Shown: positions 42,608 to 56,509, counted from the first letter of the stretch. The stretch: 64,000 nt of DNA from Morella rubra (GCA_003952965.2 CM025856.1:19684053-19748052), one strand, 5' to 3'. Translations and numbers: made by a program. Notes: generated by a model from the sequence alone, not told the origin.

Positions 42608-44178
42608 GATCATTGGTTCTGTCAAATCTTTTTCATATTTATAATCTTGTTCAAAGGGAAAAGTAAGGGAGAGGTGAAGGTGGTCAAAGTCAAAAAGGTT
42701 TGAATCCCAAACAGAGTTTCCAAGCCTACAAGGATATTTATGCATTTAATCAAACGAAGATGAACGAAAGCCCCAAGAAAAGAGAGGAGAACGAGCATTC
42801 CTAGGGGGCTTGTTAGCTTATGAGAGGATTCTATTTGAGATAACAAGGGACAGACACAGACACGCATGAGGCATGCAATATTTTTATAATATGGGGGACA
42901 AGTGGAAGTCCAAATCCCATCTCTCTCTCGTTATTAGGACTCCGCAAGGGGCTTCTGGGTCCACAACAATATTTGGTGGGTTTACGTCAATAGCTTTTAG
43001 TTTATGTTTTTGTCGGCATATACAGTGTATGAAGCGTACAAAAAAACTAGGGGAATATTTAAAAGGGTATTTGCATAATTCGACTTGACTTAGTAAGCTT
43101 TAAAATTTGGTTGAATCTTTTTTAAATGTTCAGCAATAAGATCCCTGGACACGCTACGTATCTTGTTGGAAAGTGAAAATGTGTTTGTTTGCTTGAGACG
43201 TGGAATAGAACAATTCCAAAGCCTCTGGAATTTTTCTGTCAACTTAGTTCTACCTAGATGAGCTTCTACATAAGATTTTTCTCTCATTTATAAACCCTAA
43301 AAAAGAAGTATATATATATAACTCCCGTTGACACAAAAGTTCTTAAGATCAGACTTCTGATATAATTAAAGGGTACTGTGTGTGTGTGTGGATATAGCAC
43401 CACCATAGCGTGTATAGTACTTGGCATACCACCACCAGCTAATTCCCATGCAAATATTTGAAAACTGGAAAAACTAACCTGAGTATGCAACGGAGACAGG
43501 GCATGGGAGAAAAAGAGGGGGCATGGGGGTTGGACCCTTTTTAGCTTTAATAAAGCCCTTCCTTTTCTTGGAAATCTCTTCTTCTTCGGTGCAGGGGAGG
43601 GGGTTTTGCATGGATAAGGGTGCAAGCAAAGCAGATGCAGAGAGAAAAATGGCAATATTCACGTCTGCTAGAGGTTTTCTTCCCAAGGAGGCACGGGTGC
43701 TCCGCTGATTTCTCCAATGCATTAACATCCCACTTCCCACTGACTTCATTTTGGCCCTTTGAATATTGCCAGCTTCCTCGGTTTTCATGCCACTTATGAC
43801 CTTATGTGCGCTTTATATTCTTGTACTACTCTTCATAGGGGTTGAAGTTTATCATTACTTCTTCTCGGTATTTAAATTTCAGACTCACCCAGAAGATCTT
43901 TTTTGTTGGATACTTGAGCTATACCAATAGGATATATAGTTGTCCTCAATCTTTACACTTTTCGTCCCCTAGTATATGATAGCAACTAATGGACCGTCGA
44001 GTGAATACAAGTTAAGTAGCATGCACTTCAAGCCCTAATTTGATCTGACATGATCTATCAGAAAACTATAATTCTGATCTAGCTAGCTAGTTGTACTGAA
44101 AATAACAAAATTCCAATAATATATATTAATTGTGAAGTTCAAAAAGCTACGTACAACTCAAAATCCTAATTGTCGAAA

Positions 44179-44285
44179 TCTACTAGTCATACTTAACCAA
44201 ACCCTAATTATAACCGCCACTTGAAAGTAAATCTACTAATCCTACTAAACCAAACCCTAATTATAACCTCCACTTGAAAGTCGTG
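44179..44285 (+). repeat. Two-copy tandem repeat, 53-bp period
   Basis: ACCAAACCCTAATTATAACC starts at 44196 and again at 44249, with TCTACTA and CCACTTGAAAGT in matching positions around them. The AAACCCTAA words resemble telo-box motifs but are too few to call one. Confidence 0.8.
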
Positions 44286-45257
44286 CAAGCATTAGAAGCT
44301 CGTTTGAGTATGACCATTTTTCCCACGGTCTAGATCATGTATGGAACGCCTAGTCGTGCATAAACGCCACTTCAAAATAACTAGTCAAATTTATAATTGA
44401 AACTTCCTACAATAAATTGTTATATATAACCCAATTCAACCTAATAAACTTTTAGCACTCATTAAATGTATTTATAATAACATCATCTACTTAATGTGGG
44501 GTGGTTTAATCTGAGTGTACGTAGGTGAGTCTTTGTTGGTTAAATGTTAAACAAACTAAACTTAATTTACTCTGTTCATAATATACTAGATAGCTGTATA
44601 CGTAGGCTTGGGCTAAATTGATCATTAACTGGCCTAGGAAGAGGTCGGGCTTGTGTTGTTATACGGACGGAAGCCTCGAACTTTCTTTCACCTTCCTTTT
44701 GAGGAACGCCTGTTAATTTGTTTAACATCGATGAATCATCTCAAGGCGCACTTTCGTAGGGAGTTTTTGAGCTCATCAAATCATCGGTTATAGTAAATGC
44801 CTCCTGAAGATATATATATACATAAAACAGCTTCTCATGATCTATCATGCCGTACGTACGCACCTAAAATTCAATCACGTTCGATTAGAAACATAGTACA
44901 AACAAAGAGAAAAACTCCATTCTTTGTGTGATCAATTTCTATTATTCAAAATTACAAAGGCTGGTGTTAATAAAACTTTCCGATTGAGGATCCACCCAAA
45001 TTCTGAAGTTCCCAAAATTCATAGCAAGTGAGACATGTAAGAGCATGACTCGCTTGCTATTGCTGAACTTCAGCTAGACCCTTACAAAATTTGGACGCTT
45101 GCAAGTTAGAACCCACAAAATTAGAGAGGAAAATTTAGAAAGCATATGGAGGAAATTAGGAGAATGAAAGTCAAAATGAGGAAATCAGTAGTGTGTACAT
45201 CAGTTTTTTTAGCCTAAGCTAGTCCCTCTTCCTACCCTTTCTTCACTTCTCCTTTCT

Positions 45258-48200
45258 TTAGGTATCATTCCATACTGTGAAAGTTGGAGCTGCATGGCAA
45301 ACAGCCATGTTGTTTGACCTCGGTGCAAGAGTTGGAACTGCAGTTGGCACCCAATTGTTACAAGTCGAGCCCTGATCATATGCGCTGGCCGCCTTGACCA
45401 CACCCGACGAAGAAGATTGCTGGGAAAGATAATACAAGTTCCTCGCATGATAAGGATCTGTTGAGGCATACATATTTTCATAACCTATTGCCTTCACCTC
45501 GCTATCACCAAAACCACTATTTCCTTGATTTTGGTTACCGTCGTTGGCAATTACCGTACTCAAAGGGATTACATAGCCACCATTGCTTCCATACCCAACT
45601 CCACCATTACCATCCGCGCCTCCTTGACTGCTGTAAATGACAGAATTAGAGCCAGAGCTATGCTCCATTGAAGCGGATTCCATGCCCATGAGGTTGTGCA
45701 GAACAGAATTAGGCTGAAAGAAATTGTGGGTATTTCCCAGTTGTAACTGATGAAGTTCTTGAAAGCTGTGGGGGGGATCAGAATCTTGTTCTTGCTTGCA
45801 CCAAACCCTTTGTCCATATGGATAGTGCATGCTATAAGGCTGAGCTTGTTGGAATGCAAGAGTAGGCCAGCCATGATGCGCTGCAGTACCATAGCTGTTG
45901 ATTCCGTCGGTGAGCTGAGAACTCATGTTATCATCATCTGTTCTTTGACCGTCCACTGTCATCTCAGCCTGCTCGACATCTTTCAATCGCTTTGCAGCCC
46001 CTCCAATGGGCAACGTGCTGCTCTCGAGTATGCTTTTAACATCATATCTGCTCATGTCAAAGTTTGTTACTGCATTCAGTCCTCGGAATTTAATGGCAGC
46101 AATGTCATAAGCCTCTGCTGCTTCCTCTTGGGTGCCTACATTTAAAAAGAAACAGGAATGAACAACCTATTTGAAGCACCAACTGGTGCCTGCTTGTCTC
46201 TAAAGTGATTTTGATAGAAAAGTTTCTTTCTTTCTCTCCTCTTTTTTTCCCCCAGATTCTCAACGAAAGAACATGCGTGCTTTTCGTTAGACTTCACGCC
46301 ATTTCCCATGCATAGAGATTTTTTACAAAGTTTACGTTCCATATGAGCTATATATAGTTTGAAAGGTATAGAGCTTAATTTTAAAAAACTAATACAGATT
46401 TCATGCAGAATAAGAACTTACTGAAAGTTCCCAAGTAAAGGTCTTTGTTTCCCGCAACTCTCCCAATTCTTGCTTGCCATCGCCCATGCTGGTGGTGTCT
46501 GTTACAAAACCAAAACACAAGCTGTAAAAGATCATGCATGTTGTAACTACATCGTAGTACCCTATCAAGATTATCTGAGGAACATGTTCGAAATGACAAC
46601 ATGATTGGTTGGTGAAGAGCCGCATTCCGTAGCTTACAGTTCTTTTGTTTATCACCAGACCAGGTTATTTGATTAATTAATGAGTCGATATTTCCAGCAA
46701 GATAAATAACAAAAAAAAAAAGATGCTCGAGAAAAAACAAGGTACCCGAACAACGGTTCAACATGCACTAGCTAGGTTGCAATGTAGAAAAACCACGTTG
46801 TCTGCTTAAAAGTATCATTTTAATATTTTGATCTTTTATTATCCCAGGGAGAGCAAGAGAAAATTTCCCATTCCATCCCATCATCTACCAGTTTATTTCC
46901 ATCGTTTCTTCATTAATGGAAGTACTGTACGTACAGGATGGCCGAAATAATTGAAAATTAGGTTTCCTTTAAAAAACACACCGCGAAATGCAGATGCATG
47001 ATATATATAATGAAGGAGATCAGGAATCACGATACTACTTCATTCTCCTCACACATAATTACCTTGTCACTCCTCTATAAATAGATGCACCCCGAGAAAA
47101 CCCACTACTCTTCCTGCACCAAGAAATAGTTGCATTGGATGTTCAATTCCATAGATCCATCGATTGAACAAATTAAGTAGCGAAAAACGGGATTTTTTTC
47201 TTCTCTCTCGAAAGTACGTACCTTCGCAAAGACGCAACATATTCTTGCCTGGTCATGTGCTTCATTTCTTCCACCTCTTTTTCGTAGTTGCTAATCTAAA
47301 TTTTTGACATTGAAAAGAAAGAAAAGATGAAAAATGTCAGCATACAAAACCTTATAATCTGTCGCGGTAGAATAGGTTGAAAAACCATTCGTTTTCTCTT
47401 CTGAATTGGACAGCATCCCCGTTAATGGGGATATTGCTTTGTACTAGTGCTGTAAGAATAGTCTATCATGCGCATTATTCTTATATAATAAACTGGTATT
47501 TCCCCTTTGTCTTAAGGAAGAAGTACTGCATGTCAATCACAACGCCAACATTGGGCGTAAAATATATAAAGTCGGTAGTAAAAATGACTTGGCAGTCACT
47601 TCACTGTGATTCGCTTTAATTAATCTAGTGAAAAAGAGAAGAGAAGTGAAAATTTACTGGGAAATTTGTAGTGGTTGTGGTACCCCAGTATTTCAGTGCC
47701 GCTAAATCGTAAGCTCTTGCAGCCTTCTCTTCTTTGTCATAACCTCCTAGATAAAATTAAACCAAAGGGCCATAAGAAACTTAAAAGAACAATTTGTGCG
47801 CCAAAGTACTGAAAATTAGAACAGGAAAAAAAAATTAAACGAGTCCTCTTTTTTTTACTTACCCAAATAAACTGCGAGAAGGGTGCAGATCGAGGACGCC
47901 CCACATCAAGATATGAGAAAAAACGTACACAAGCAAAACACTAGTTAATACCACATTATGGTCGCGTTATTTTCAATAATTGTAAGTGGGAGGCTTTCCA
48001 TTTTGGCGATGGAGGAACTAGTGGAAAAGCTATGTCCGCTCTTACCTTGCCTTCCTTTACGAGTTTGTCCTTCTCTCCTGCAACTATTATCCCATAGATG
48101 AGCCTCATATCTGCCCGTCCATCTGTGCCTGGAAAATCAAATAAACCATTTTAAAAAATTAACATACAGATAAACAAAAGCACGAAGAAAAAGGTTCTTT

Positions 48201-49454
48201 TTGGAAGTACAAGCAGGCAAAGAATACTGATGGGGAAAATCCTATGGAACTTGGTCACACACCTTGTTACACCACGGTATATAGAAGTCCTCTGTCCGAA
48301 CGTATCTATGGACTTCCTTGGTACTGCTTCGATAGCACCGGTTTGACTATCAAGCCCCGTCGCCGTCTTCTGCTGCTTATTATCTGATGAGGAAGTCTCT
48401 CCTCCGGTCCCACCGGCAGTACACGCCGTAAGAAGTGGCAAAGCCGAGCTAGATTGTGACCCTGTGCTCATCGAAAGTGATAAGGTTTGTGCACTTGTTA
48501 GGCTTGCGTTATTACCGCCAGTTGCACCGCCATCGTTCTTGATATCCTGCTGAGGCGGTGGTGCCGGTTGGTTCCTCAACCAGGTCTTGATCATGGACAA
48601 GCCAATAGAGCTATTGTTGTGGATGCTGCCACCACCACCACCACCACCACCATCATCACCACCGCCAGCAGCACCACTTCCCCCACCTCCACTGTTTGCC
48701 ACGCCGTTTGCTGCTTCCGAGGGAAGCTGTAAGGAACAGTTATTGAAGATATAGTCGCCATTATTATTGTATGCGGTACTTTCGTGTTGGCCGAAGGAGT
48801 GACGGCCGAGGAAGTTTTCGAGCTTTGGCTGGTGCTGGTTTTCAAGGTTTTGACCACTGCATGAACTACCGATCAACATAGAGACGTCTGAGGTGGTCTT
48901 GTAGTTGGTACTTGAGTTCATCCCTAAACCCTTCATATTCCAATCTGCAAAAACTCATAAAACAATTAAAAGGTCAGAATCGTTCTCCGTATTTTTTCGC
49001 TCATGGTCTTAGAAATATGCAAAAGAAGAAGAAGATAAAAATGATCCCACTGCCTCTTGAAGATTAGCATCTTATTTCTATGCATTTTCCCTTTTTACTT
49101 TATTTTTTTCCTTTTCATGTACTTTCCGAGAATCAAATAGATGCTTAGGGTTTAAGGATTTCAACTCATACTAAAACAGCAAAGATGTAAGAGCGCGAGT
49201 GGCTGGACAAAACCTTGGGCTTGATTGTTTCTATTGAATGCTTCAAGTATGCCAAACGGAGGAGGGAGGTTGAGGGATGGAGCGGTTGAGTCAGAAGTAA
49301 GATCGAAGCACTCGCTGGACACATCGGTGCCGGAGATGTTGTCAGAGTTGAAACCAAGGCGAGAGACCGTGTTTTGAGAGTGATCTTGATCAGCAGGCTG
49401 CGATGGAAGTTCTTGAGGGGAAAGAGAAAAACCCAACCAGTTCATGGAAGCCAT
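45258..49454 (-). CDS. BBM: BABY BOOM-type AP2/ERF transcription factor
   Basis: Encodes a 727-residue nuclear factor of the AINTEGUMENTA-like (euANT) group; BBM/PLETHORA proteins drive embryo and root meristem identity. Exons in transcript order: 49214-49454, 48263-48944, 48046-48128, 47863-47871, 47658-47746, 47222-47295, 47063-47113, 46422-46498, 45258-46135. All borders are GT-AG and phases join cleanly. The euANT motif NWLGFSLS is at residues 4-11, PKLENFLG near 120, a Gly-rich run near 166-186 and the BBM motif [15 protein letters not shown] near 195. AP2 repeat 1 spans about 300-367 and repeat 2 about 402-461 ([20 protein letters not shown]). I chose the start MASMNWLGF because it is the conserved family start; an in-frame ATG 26 codons upstream (49530-49532) is less likely. 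It looks intact. A close AIL/PLT paralogue is the alternative name. Confidence 0.92.
47863..47871 (-). other. BBM: Nine-nucleotide microexon of BBM
   Basis: TTTATTTGG on the minus strand, between TCGCAG and GTAAGT. With the last base of exon 3 and the first two of exon 5 it encodes V-Y-L-G of AP2 repeat 1 ([17 protein letters not shown]). This microexon is a known trait of AP2/ANT-group genes. Automated annotation often misses it, which would delete three residues in the DNA-binding repeat or force a wrong frame. Confidence 0.9.
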
Positions 49455-49760
49455 ACTATATCTTTCAAGGGCTGGTGCGTGAGACTGTATATGTGAGAGT
49501 CGGCAAAGGGAATGAGAAACTAGTTCATGCATGAACTGGAGAAAGAGAAGGAGAAAGAGGGAGAAGAATCCATGAGTGGAGAAGAGAAGGACGAAGAGGA
49601 AAGGTCAAAAAAAATTAGAGGAGAAACTGAGAAATCCGTTTTCCGAAGCAAAGTGACGATTTATACAACTCTCTCTCTCTCTCTCTCTGTCCTCTCTCTC
49701 AAATACACACAAATCTTCTTTGGGGCGCCCTCTTATTTAAGGGCACATGGATCTTTAAAC
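49455..49760 (-). promoter_or_regulatory. BBM 5' leader and proximal promoter
   Basis: Upstream of the start codon lie a CT microsatellite (49669-49688 in + orientation, GA on the gene strand) and, at about 49733-49741, TTAAATAAG on the gene strand, a possible TATA box about 280 bp from the ATG. GA tracts are bound by BPC/GAGA factors, which recruit Polycomb and are known at meristem regulator genes. The role here is inferred. Confidence 0.45.
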
Positions 49761-49884
49761 TCAAACTTAGTCTAGGATAAGTAAGAACGGGACAAATGAA
49801 GTGTCAATAAAGGCCACGATTTTAAGAAGAAAATGAGGCGCCCGAAGCGCTAACAAAATGATGTTTTGATATACGTATAATATA

Positions 49885-49916
<32 letters not shown>

Positions 49917-52900
49917 ATCTCTCTTCCAATTCCCTCTCCCTTTGGGGCTGATTAGATCACCAAATCTCTCTCCTTCTCTCTCTCCCAAAACCCAATAAAA
50001 ATAAATATACGAGAGCTATCTGCATAAATTATGGAAGGGGGTACACGAGGGGCAATAAATTAATTCTGAATGAACCTGTTGTACCACTGAAGGAACTAGT
50101 TTAAAGCTCCTTTGGTTAACCAAAAATAGGCAATTCAAGTTGAACTTATCCTCATGCCTTTGATTGTTTACAAGTGATTTTTATGAGTGGTAACGAGCCT
50201 AACACATGGGTCATTATAACCCTACGAGCATGTGCTTTCGTAATCTCAAAACAAACTTCGTGATCCTCCCCCATGGCTGCCTTCCTCCTTGGACTTCAAA
50301 GGTATATATCCTTGATTCTGTGTTCACCCTCAGGTTTATTATATTTTTATTAAACAATTCGATCAAAATCTAGATCATAGGTGGAAGGTACACTTGCTGA
50401 TCTCTCTCTCTATACTTGCCGTGAAACACCTGTAGAAGAAGATAAATATTTTATCTGACAAAGTGTGACGGGAAACCCACACGCAGCCCCTCTCCACACC
50501 CATTTATTCATGCCCACTTGGACATTAGTCGTTTCTTGTCAGACATATTATCAGACTCAGACCCCCCCCCCTCCTTTTCATTTGATTGCTCTCTCTCTCT
50601 CTCTCTCCCTCCCTCCCTCTGAGAGCAAGTCTCTGCCAGCAAACAAACACCCATAACTTTCTCACATTCCATCCATCCATATCGTCTTATTTAACTATTA
50701 TCCTCTCGGCCTAATCATAAACTGCTCCCCCGCTACAAACGGGGGTCTCTCTCTCTCTCTAACTAAAAGACTTTCTTTCTCTCTCAACCGTGCAGAAAAC
50801 AATAATTCATGCATGACTGACACTTTTCTACCGTGAAGAGGAGGGGGAATCCTTAACATATTCTGATAAAAAGTAAGAAAATAATGAAATAAATAGGAGA
50901 CGGGTTTGCACCTTGTACCCCTATTTGAGGACACTTACCCTTGTCTTCCGGGTCTTGGAGCTTATTATTTCATTCTCAAGGTTTAGTTTTAAGGGACAGT
51001 TTGGAAGAAAATCTGAGGATCCAAATGGAATTCTCAGATGTCCCTTTCAGGGCCTTTGTCAACATAACTGTTTCTTTCTCACTCTCGTGAAACTCAACAA
51101 AATTTCCTCCACTCTTCTGAATGTTATACTCAACTGTGCACCTTGTGCTTTAAACAACCACCCCAAAAAAAGGAGAAAAAATTAACATAAACACTTTATG
51201 CGAGAACAGAAAGTACGAGAAGAAAAAGCTGTATTTGAGGTCTATCTCGCGCGCTCTCTAGCTACCTTTGCTTTTATAATTTGGTGAGCTAAGGAATCAA
51301 TTTTCACTCTTATGAGTTAAAAATATGTAGTAGATAATTTGGTGCAAATTGAACCTGTTTTTCAGTATATCTTGTCAGAAGCTACCTTAATTTTTTATTT
51401 TTTTATTTCTAAATAGAAAGCTACCTTAATTAATTCTAAACAGTACTGGTTGTGTATTTTCCACAAAGATTTCAAACTTAAATCAAGATAATTGAATCAC
51501 CTACGGCTATCATGAATAATCAGAGCGTTCCGTGAACCGTCTACTGAAAAAGGGTTCGACTACATATAGATATTAAAATATTTATAAAATAATAATAATA
51601 ATTATAATAAAAATTCTTAAACCCGGATCTAGAAATTGGAAGGACTCGATACATTGGGCTGCTAGTAAAGAATTCAGAAGCAAATCCCTGTTTAATACAA
51701 CAAGGAGACTGATGCTAGCTGCTGCATGCAGTTTATTGCATGCAGTTTATTGCATGCATTCGGAAGGAGCAAAAGCTGTAGAACATTTGGTAGGGGAAGC
51801 AGAAGACAGGTTTATGTGCTGCATGTGATTATCTTCATGGTCAAAAATAGCATCTGCTGCCCCAAGTCTTGTCGTGCTTTTACACGGAAGTGGGATATAC
51901 GGTGAACAGATGGGTTTCCCTCCTGGCATCCTTAGAGGCTACCTTTGAAGAGATCTTGTTTCTCGGTCTAATTTGGTTAATTTTGTGGGCTCTAGATTGC
52001 TGTTTGTTTTGCTCTTAAGTACTTGGTGCTTCCTGGCATCTGATGTAATGTAGCCTACTCATGCTTAGGCCGCACACTTTTTTTTTTTTTAATATAACAC
52101 ACCAACTTAATTACTTGCTTACCCAAAACAAAAAATCTCGAGTCTGTATTATATGCTAGTATTTCTTATTAGATTAATGTCCTTTTAACATAAGATTATT
52201 GTATGGATTTACAATATATGAGAATGTGATTTTTCACAAACAGTCTTTTGAACTCACAATTAGAACAGATTTATATGCATTTCTTGTCTTGATTGTTGAT
52301 AGTATATAGCTAAGCACTGAAAAAGCTTGTTGGAAATAAGTTTGAAAACTTTCTATACATGGCACATAGCCACTAATTTGTTGGAATTATAGTCTCAGGT
52401 TGCCACATAGAGGGAATGATGGCTAGGCACGTATTAATTATCACACACACTGTTCATGGTTACAGTAATCACCCGTCTATTACCATAACCACAAATCATG
52501 ATAACATAGGAAATGAAAGAAACAAAATTCAAAACCTCACCGCTCTATAGAAATTAAAAACAAGAAGAAGCCTTTCTTTCGTTATAAGACGAAATAACTT
52601 ACAAGAAATTTACCTCAAGACACGCACAAGTTATAAATTAGCTACTCAAAAACCAGTTATATATTGAAAATCTATGACTTTTCAATGTGGTATTCAAATG
52701 AGACTTCAAACATATGTAGTTCCTTCATAATCATATTAATTTTAAGGTAGCATTCATACGTCAGTCATCATCTAAAGAATTGTCATAATTCTAATTAAGA
52801 ACATTCCATGATAGAGTTACGTACGAACGACTACTTAGCAGATATATATGATCATCTCAGACGTAGTACTCTAGTATATATCACACCATCCTAGATAGCT

Positions 52901-54910
52901 ATGATGACCAACGTCTTCGTCCACCACCTATCGATTATCGTTCTCTTTAATTTTCATTTGTTCATCAACTATGATCAGTACCCAGGATGGCCATCTGCTA
53001 ATTAGCATCTCATATCTGCTTCAAATGGAATCTGCTCTCTGTCAACCACCATATTTTTCAGAGGGATGTTGTCCCAATCATGTTATAACATTTGGGTAAT
53101 GCTTCTCAAATCAAAGAAGAACACGTAAAGTCTTCAATTTTGAATAAAACGAAAAAGGCTTAGAAAAAAAAAGAATAAAACGAAAAAGAAAAAGAAAAAA
53201 GAAAATATGAGAATATTGAAACAGTGTGTTGCAATTTAAATACGTACGTACGTACGTGCAGAGGTATATAAGGGTAAATAGATTTGATGGTCCTGGCCAG
53301 CTTGTAGGTACAGATGAACAATCAACGTGAATAGTTTAATGTGCAGGGGGGAGGTGGTGCAGAAAGGAGAGAGATTCATCTCGAAGGGTGCAAAACACCT
53401 AACTACTGTTAGTTTGACCGTCAAGAAAGGAATCAAAGACGGTAAAACACATGGCCCGTAACCCTTTTTTAAAATATAATTGTTAATATTAAAAGCCTGC
53501 TGCCACTGTAAAAAATAAATGCTCTCGGTAATCCAATCAAATAATCATGCCCAACCTTAGCCCTCATCTTAGACAGAGAAAGAGAGAGAAAATACTTTCT
53601 GCACAGTGAGAGAGAGAGGGTATGACTTTTGACCTAGAAGCCATCTTTTAGGGTTGGCACTTGGCAATACGACTAAACCTGCTAGTGTACTGTGTATAGT
53701 ATGAAAAGGGACGTTCCGCACATTTTTACTGCTTGCAAGTTCCTGTGAGCCCCATGCGTTGTAGGCATAACTTTTTGGACTGTGTCCGCTTTTCTTGCCC
53801 CCTTTTCTGCCTAAGACTGTATGCATCTGAATCCTGGAAAGAACGACTGTTCTGATGTAAACAATATTCAATACATTACATATATATGGGCCGGAGCCAA
53901 CCAAAAGAATGAGTCTCCTGCAGCTACCCTAATTAGAATGCCATGTGTTTCTCGTGTTTTGTTTGGGCAATGACCCTTATATATATAGATATATACACAT
54001 GGAGCATTTCCAAGTTAGAGTAATGTGTCTGTGATCTGTAGATCAGTCACCCAAGTAAGACTATGGCCAGCTTGCATTAAAAGGGATAAAGAATAAACTA
54101 TGAAACTTGGTCGAATATACTCACAAGTTACTAGTCTCGATCAATCATGTACACACAACAACTGTGCAAGAGAGGGGCTTTGGTTAGTAAGACTTGCGCC
54201 TGCAAAATTAAAAGTACTCCTAGCTTGTTGCACCGTTGTGATGATCACGTTAGTAAGCTGCAACTTGGTCAAATATTTGGTTCAATCCTATAGGATATAC
54301 GAATAGAACTGATTGAATTAATTTAGTTCAATTTGAAGTAGAACCACTCTATCGAGAAAAATGATTTATGGACCTTACTAAATCAAAAACCCATCTTTCG
54401 TGGGTTGATTCAATTTTTGTTCTATTGGTTTTCAGATTTTTCTTCCTTTTGTGGTTAATATTTTTGTATATATATATATATCGGGAAATTATAAAGACAA
54501 TCTTTCATGATTCGAATTTTTGAAAAGGGAAAGAGAAGTGAAAAATCGAAAACGCGGTTTCATGTATGCTTTGCAAATATTGGGCCCATGTATGCTGCAA
54601 CAAAGTAGAGTCCAGCCTAATGATGCATGCAGCCCATGCAGGACGCCAGTAACCCATACTCTGTTATTAAAGAGTTAAGTGAAAACCTTCCTACTGTGGG
54701 AGCCACCTTAGTCCTTCGCACCTGAATCCCAACACTTCTGTACAAAAAGGAAAAACAAAGAAAGAAAGAGAGACAAGGGAAGGGTATGCCCAAAGACACA
54801 ACCACCCTATTTGCTAACTCGCATGGGCGGTGGGTGGGGATCCGTCGCCTCCTCATCTTGTGGCCCCACTCACTACTAAATGACAGTACTGTAACGTGTC
54901 TAATTCGATG
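49761..54910. other. Gene-free region upstream of BBM
   Basis: No gene is supported in these 5 kb. It contains TA/TG runs (49880-49916), a C run at about 50563-50571, a CT/CCCT tract (50588-50619), a threefold TGCATGCAGTTTAT word (51723-51757), poly-T (52079-52090) and an ACGT run (53241-53256). The open frames are short and mostly low complexity. Long, gene-poor upstream regions are usual for developmental regulators, so enhancers for BBM may lie here, but I cannot point to one. Confidence 0.55.
53241..53256 (+). repeat. ACGT tandem run
   Basis: TACGTACGTACGTACGTG: about four tandem ACGT units. ACGT is the core recognised by bZIP factors, so the run could be a binding cluster or simply a microsatellite. 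Confidence 0.8.
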
Positions 54911-55102
54911 GGATGAAGATTTTTTGTAATTTGCAGTTCGAATTGTACAGTGTAATTTTAAGAAAGATAGACACAATAAGTAGATTATATAATAGAGTTC
55001 AGACTGTCTAAAAATTTATATGAACATCATTAAATGGTATAAGATCTACTTATTATGTTTTTTTTTCTAAATTGCATTAATAACAAATTATAGAAAATCC
55101 TA
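54911..55102. repeat. MITE family copy B with long direct repeats
   Basis: Inverted-repeat element. The left arm GATTTTTTGTAATTTGCAG leads to GAATTGTACAGTGTAATTTT and AAGAAAGATAGACACAATAA. The right arm in reverse reads GGATTTTCTATAATTTG, ending with AACATAATAAGTAGATC. It is flanked by a perfect 12-bp direct repeat, TCTAATTCGATG, at 54899-54910 and 55103-55114. Long target duplications of 8-11 bp point to a Mutator-type MITE; one or two of the 12 bases may match by chance. Confidence 0.7.
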
Positions 55103-56509
55103 TCTAATTCGATGTACTTACCCTAACTCCAATGTTAAGTGGGTATGCTTCTCGTGTAATTGGCTGAAGTTCAAATTTTCATGTTGCATCTCAAAATTTT
55201 CACTTATAGACTCTTTCCTCCGGATGTGAACTGAGTTGTGTATAGCCATCTATTTGTGACTATATTATGACCATAAGCCGTTTAGGTCAGTCGCCGGCCG
55301 ATCAACTCCTGTTACCAAAAGGTCTGTTTTGTATAACCCCTTTCATTATTAACCTTATTACTTGCTTTAAACTAAAGAAAAAAAAGAAAGAATGAAAGAA
55401 AGCAATATTGGCTTTTTACCAGCGAACTGGTTTGTACGAATAATTTATTTAAATGCTTGAGCTGACGAGATTCATCTGACGCGACGTCCGGCCCCATTCT
55501 TTTTGTCGCTCTAAACACGTACTTCAAGGATCCCATGATTGTTAGCCCTAAACACATCCTATGAACACGCTTTCCAAGGGAGGCACGATTATTAGGCATC
55601 ACTACTTTCATACACAAAACAAGGGCTTGGACACATTGCAGGAGTTTTTTGTTTCCTTTTTTCACGTGAAAGTATCCCCCCACCCCAACCCCAACCTTTT
55701 TTCTTTTTTTTACTTTTTATATTTTTTTTCCCTGTGAGCCTAGAATCTAATTTACTCCTCCCAATTATAAAGCTTGGACTTAATTTTTTCTTTTTTCCTA
55801 ATCGAATTCAAATTGAACTGAGAAAGATATATAAATGAAGTAAAGTCAAAAAACAGAAAAGAAAAGGAAAGGAAAGGGTTTTGTCGCTTTCCTTTATAGG
55901 TTGGAGGCATGAGGGTTTTGGTAGGTAGTGTTGTGTAAATAGGGAGTTGAGAGTCATCACTTGAGACATAATACCGGGTTACAAGCGAGAGTAATTGACG
56001 GAGAAATTCACTCGTGCATGGAAGAGGCAGTGCAGCGCCGTTCAATGGCTGGGACCTGGCCGATAGATAGGCACGAGCCACTTGGCTGTCGGTTCAGTGT
56101 AAAAGGTTTGACGTGAAAAATGGTAGTAAGCTTCGACAGTGGCCAACCATCCTGGCCGAAGATTGCCCTTTGGAAGAGTGAAAACCAAAGCACTGTGAGA
56201 GGCCGGTGGAAATCACTTTAACCAATTGTCTGCTGTTCGAAAAAAGCAGAACATGTCACACCAATTGGGTTATGGTAGTGTGTGTGTATATATATATATA
56301 TTAATAACTTGTGGTATATGAGTTGTTAATTTCTTTGATTGTTAAGTACTTACAGTTGCAGACACTTACTTTCGTGATTTGGAGGATACAAGTAATTTGC
56401 ATTTGTGCTAAATGCAGACACCTAGGCAACATGAAACACTTTTCCCAACCATGGTGAGAGATGGCAGCCTTGCAATTGGGATGGGGAGGGGAGGGGATGT
56501 ATCACCACC
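55103..56509. other. Gene-free stretch
   Basis: AT-rich sequence with poly-T runs near 55700 and a TA run at 56287-56300. No supported gene, RNA or element. Confidence 0.5.

Larger units (their letters stand above)
40720..45257. other. Intergenic region between LCAT3 and BBM 3' ends
   Basis: The two genes converge, so this 4.5 kb should hold both 3' UTRs. I see no further gene. It contains a doubled 23-bp word near 41212-41254 (TTAAGGATAAATATATTTTACAC type), a MITE copy (41666-41838), a TA microsatellite (42581-42607) and a 53-bp tandem pair near 44179-44285. Confidence 0.6.

Noticed and set aside
43284-43788. Overlapping minus-strand frames of about 100-120 residues
   Set aside because: No recognisable motif, no good splice or start context, overlapping in two frames.
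49530-49532. Upstream in-frame ATG as the BBM start
   Set aside because: The conserved family start is [12 protein letters not shown] at 49454; the added 26 residues have no counterpart in the family as I know it.
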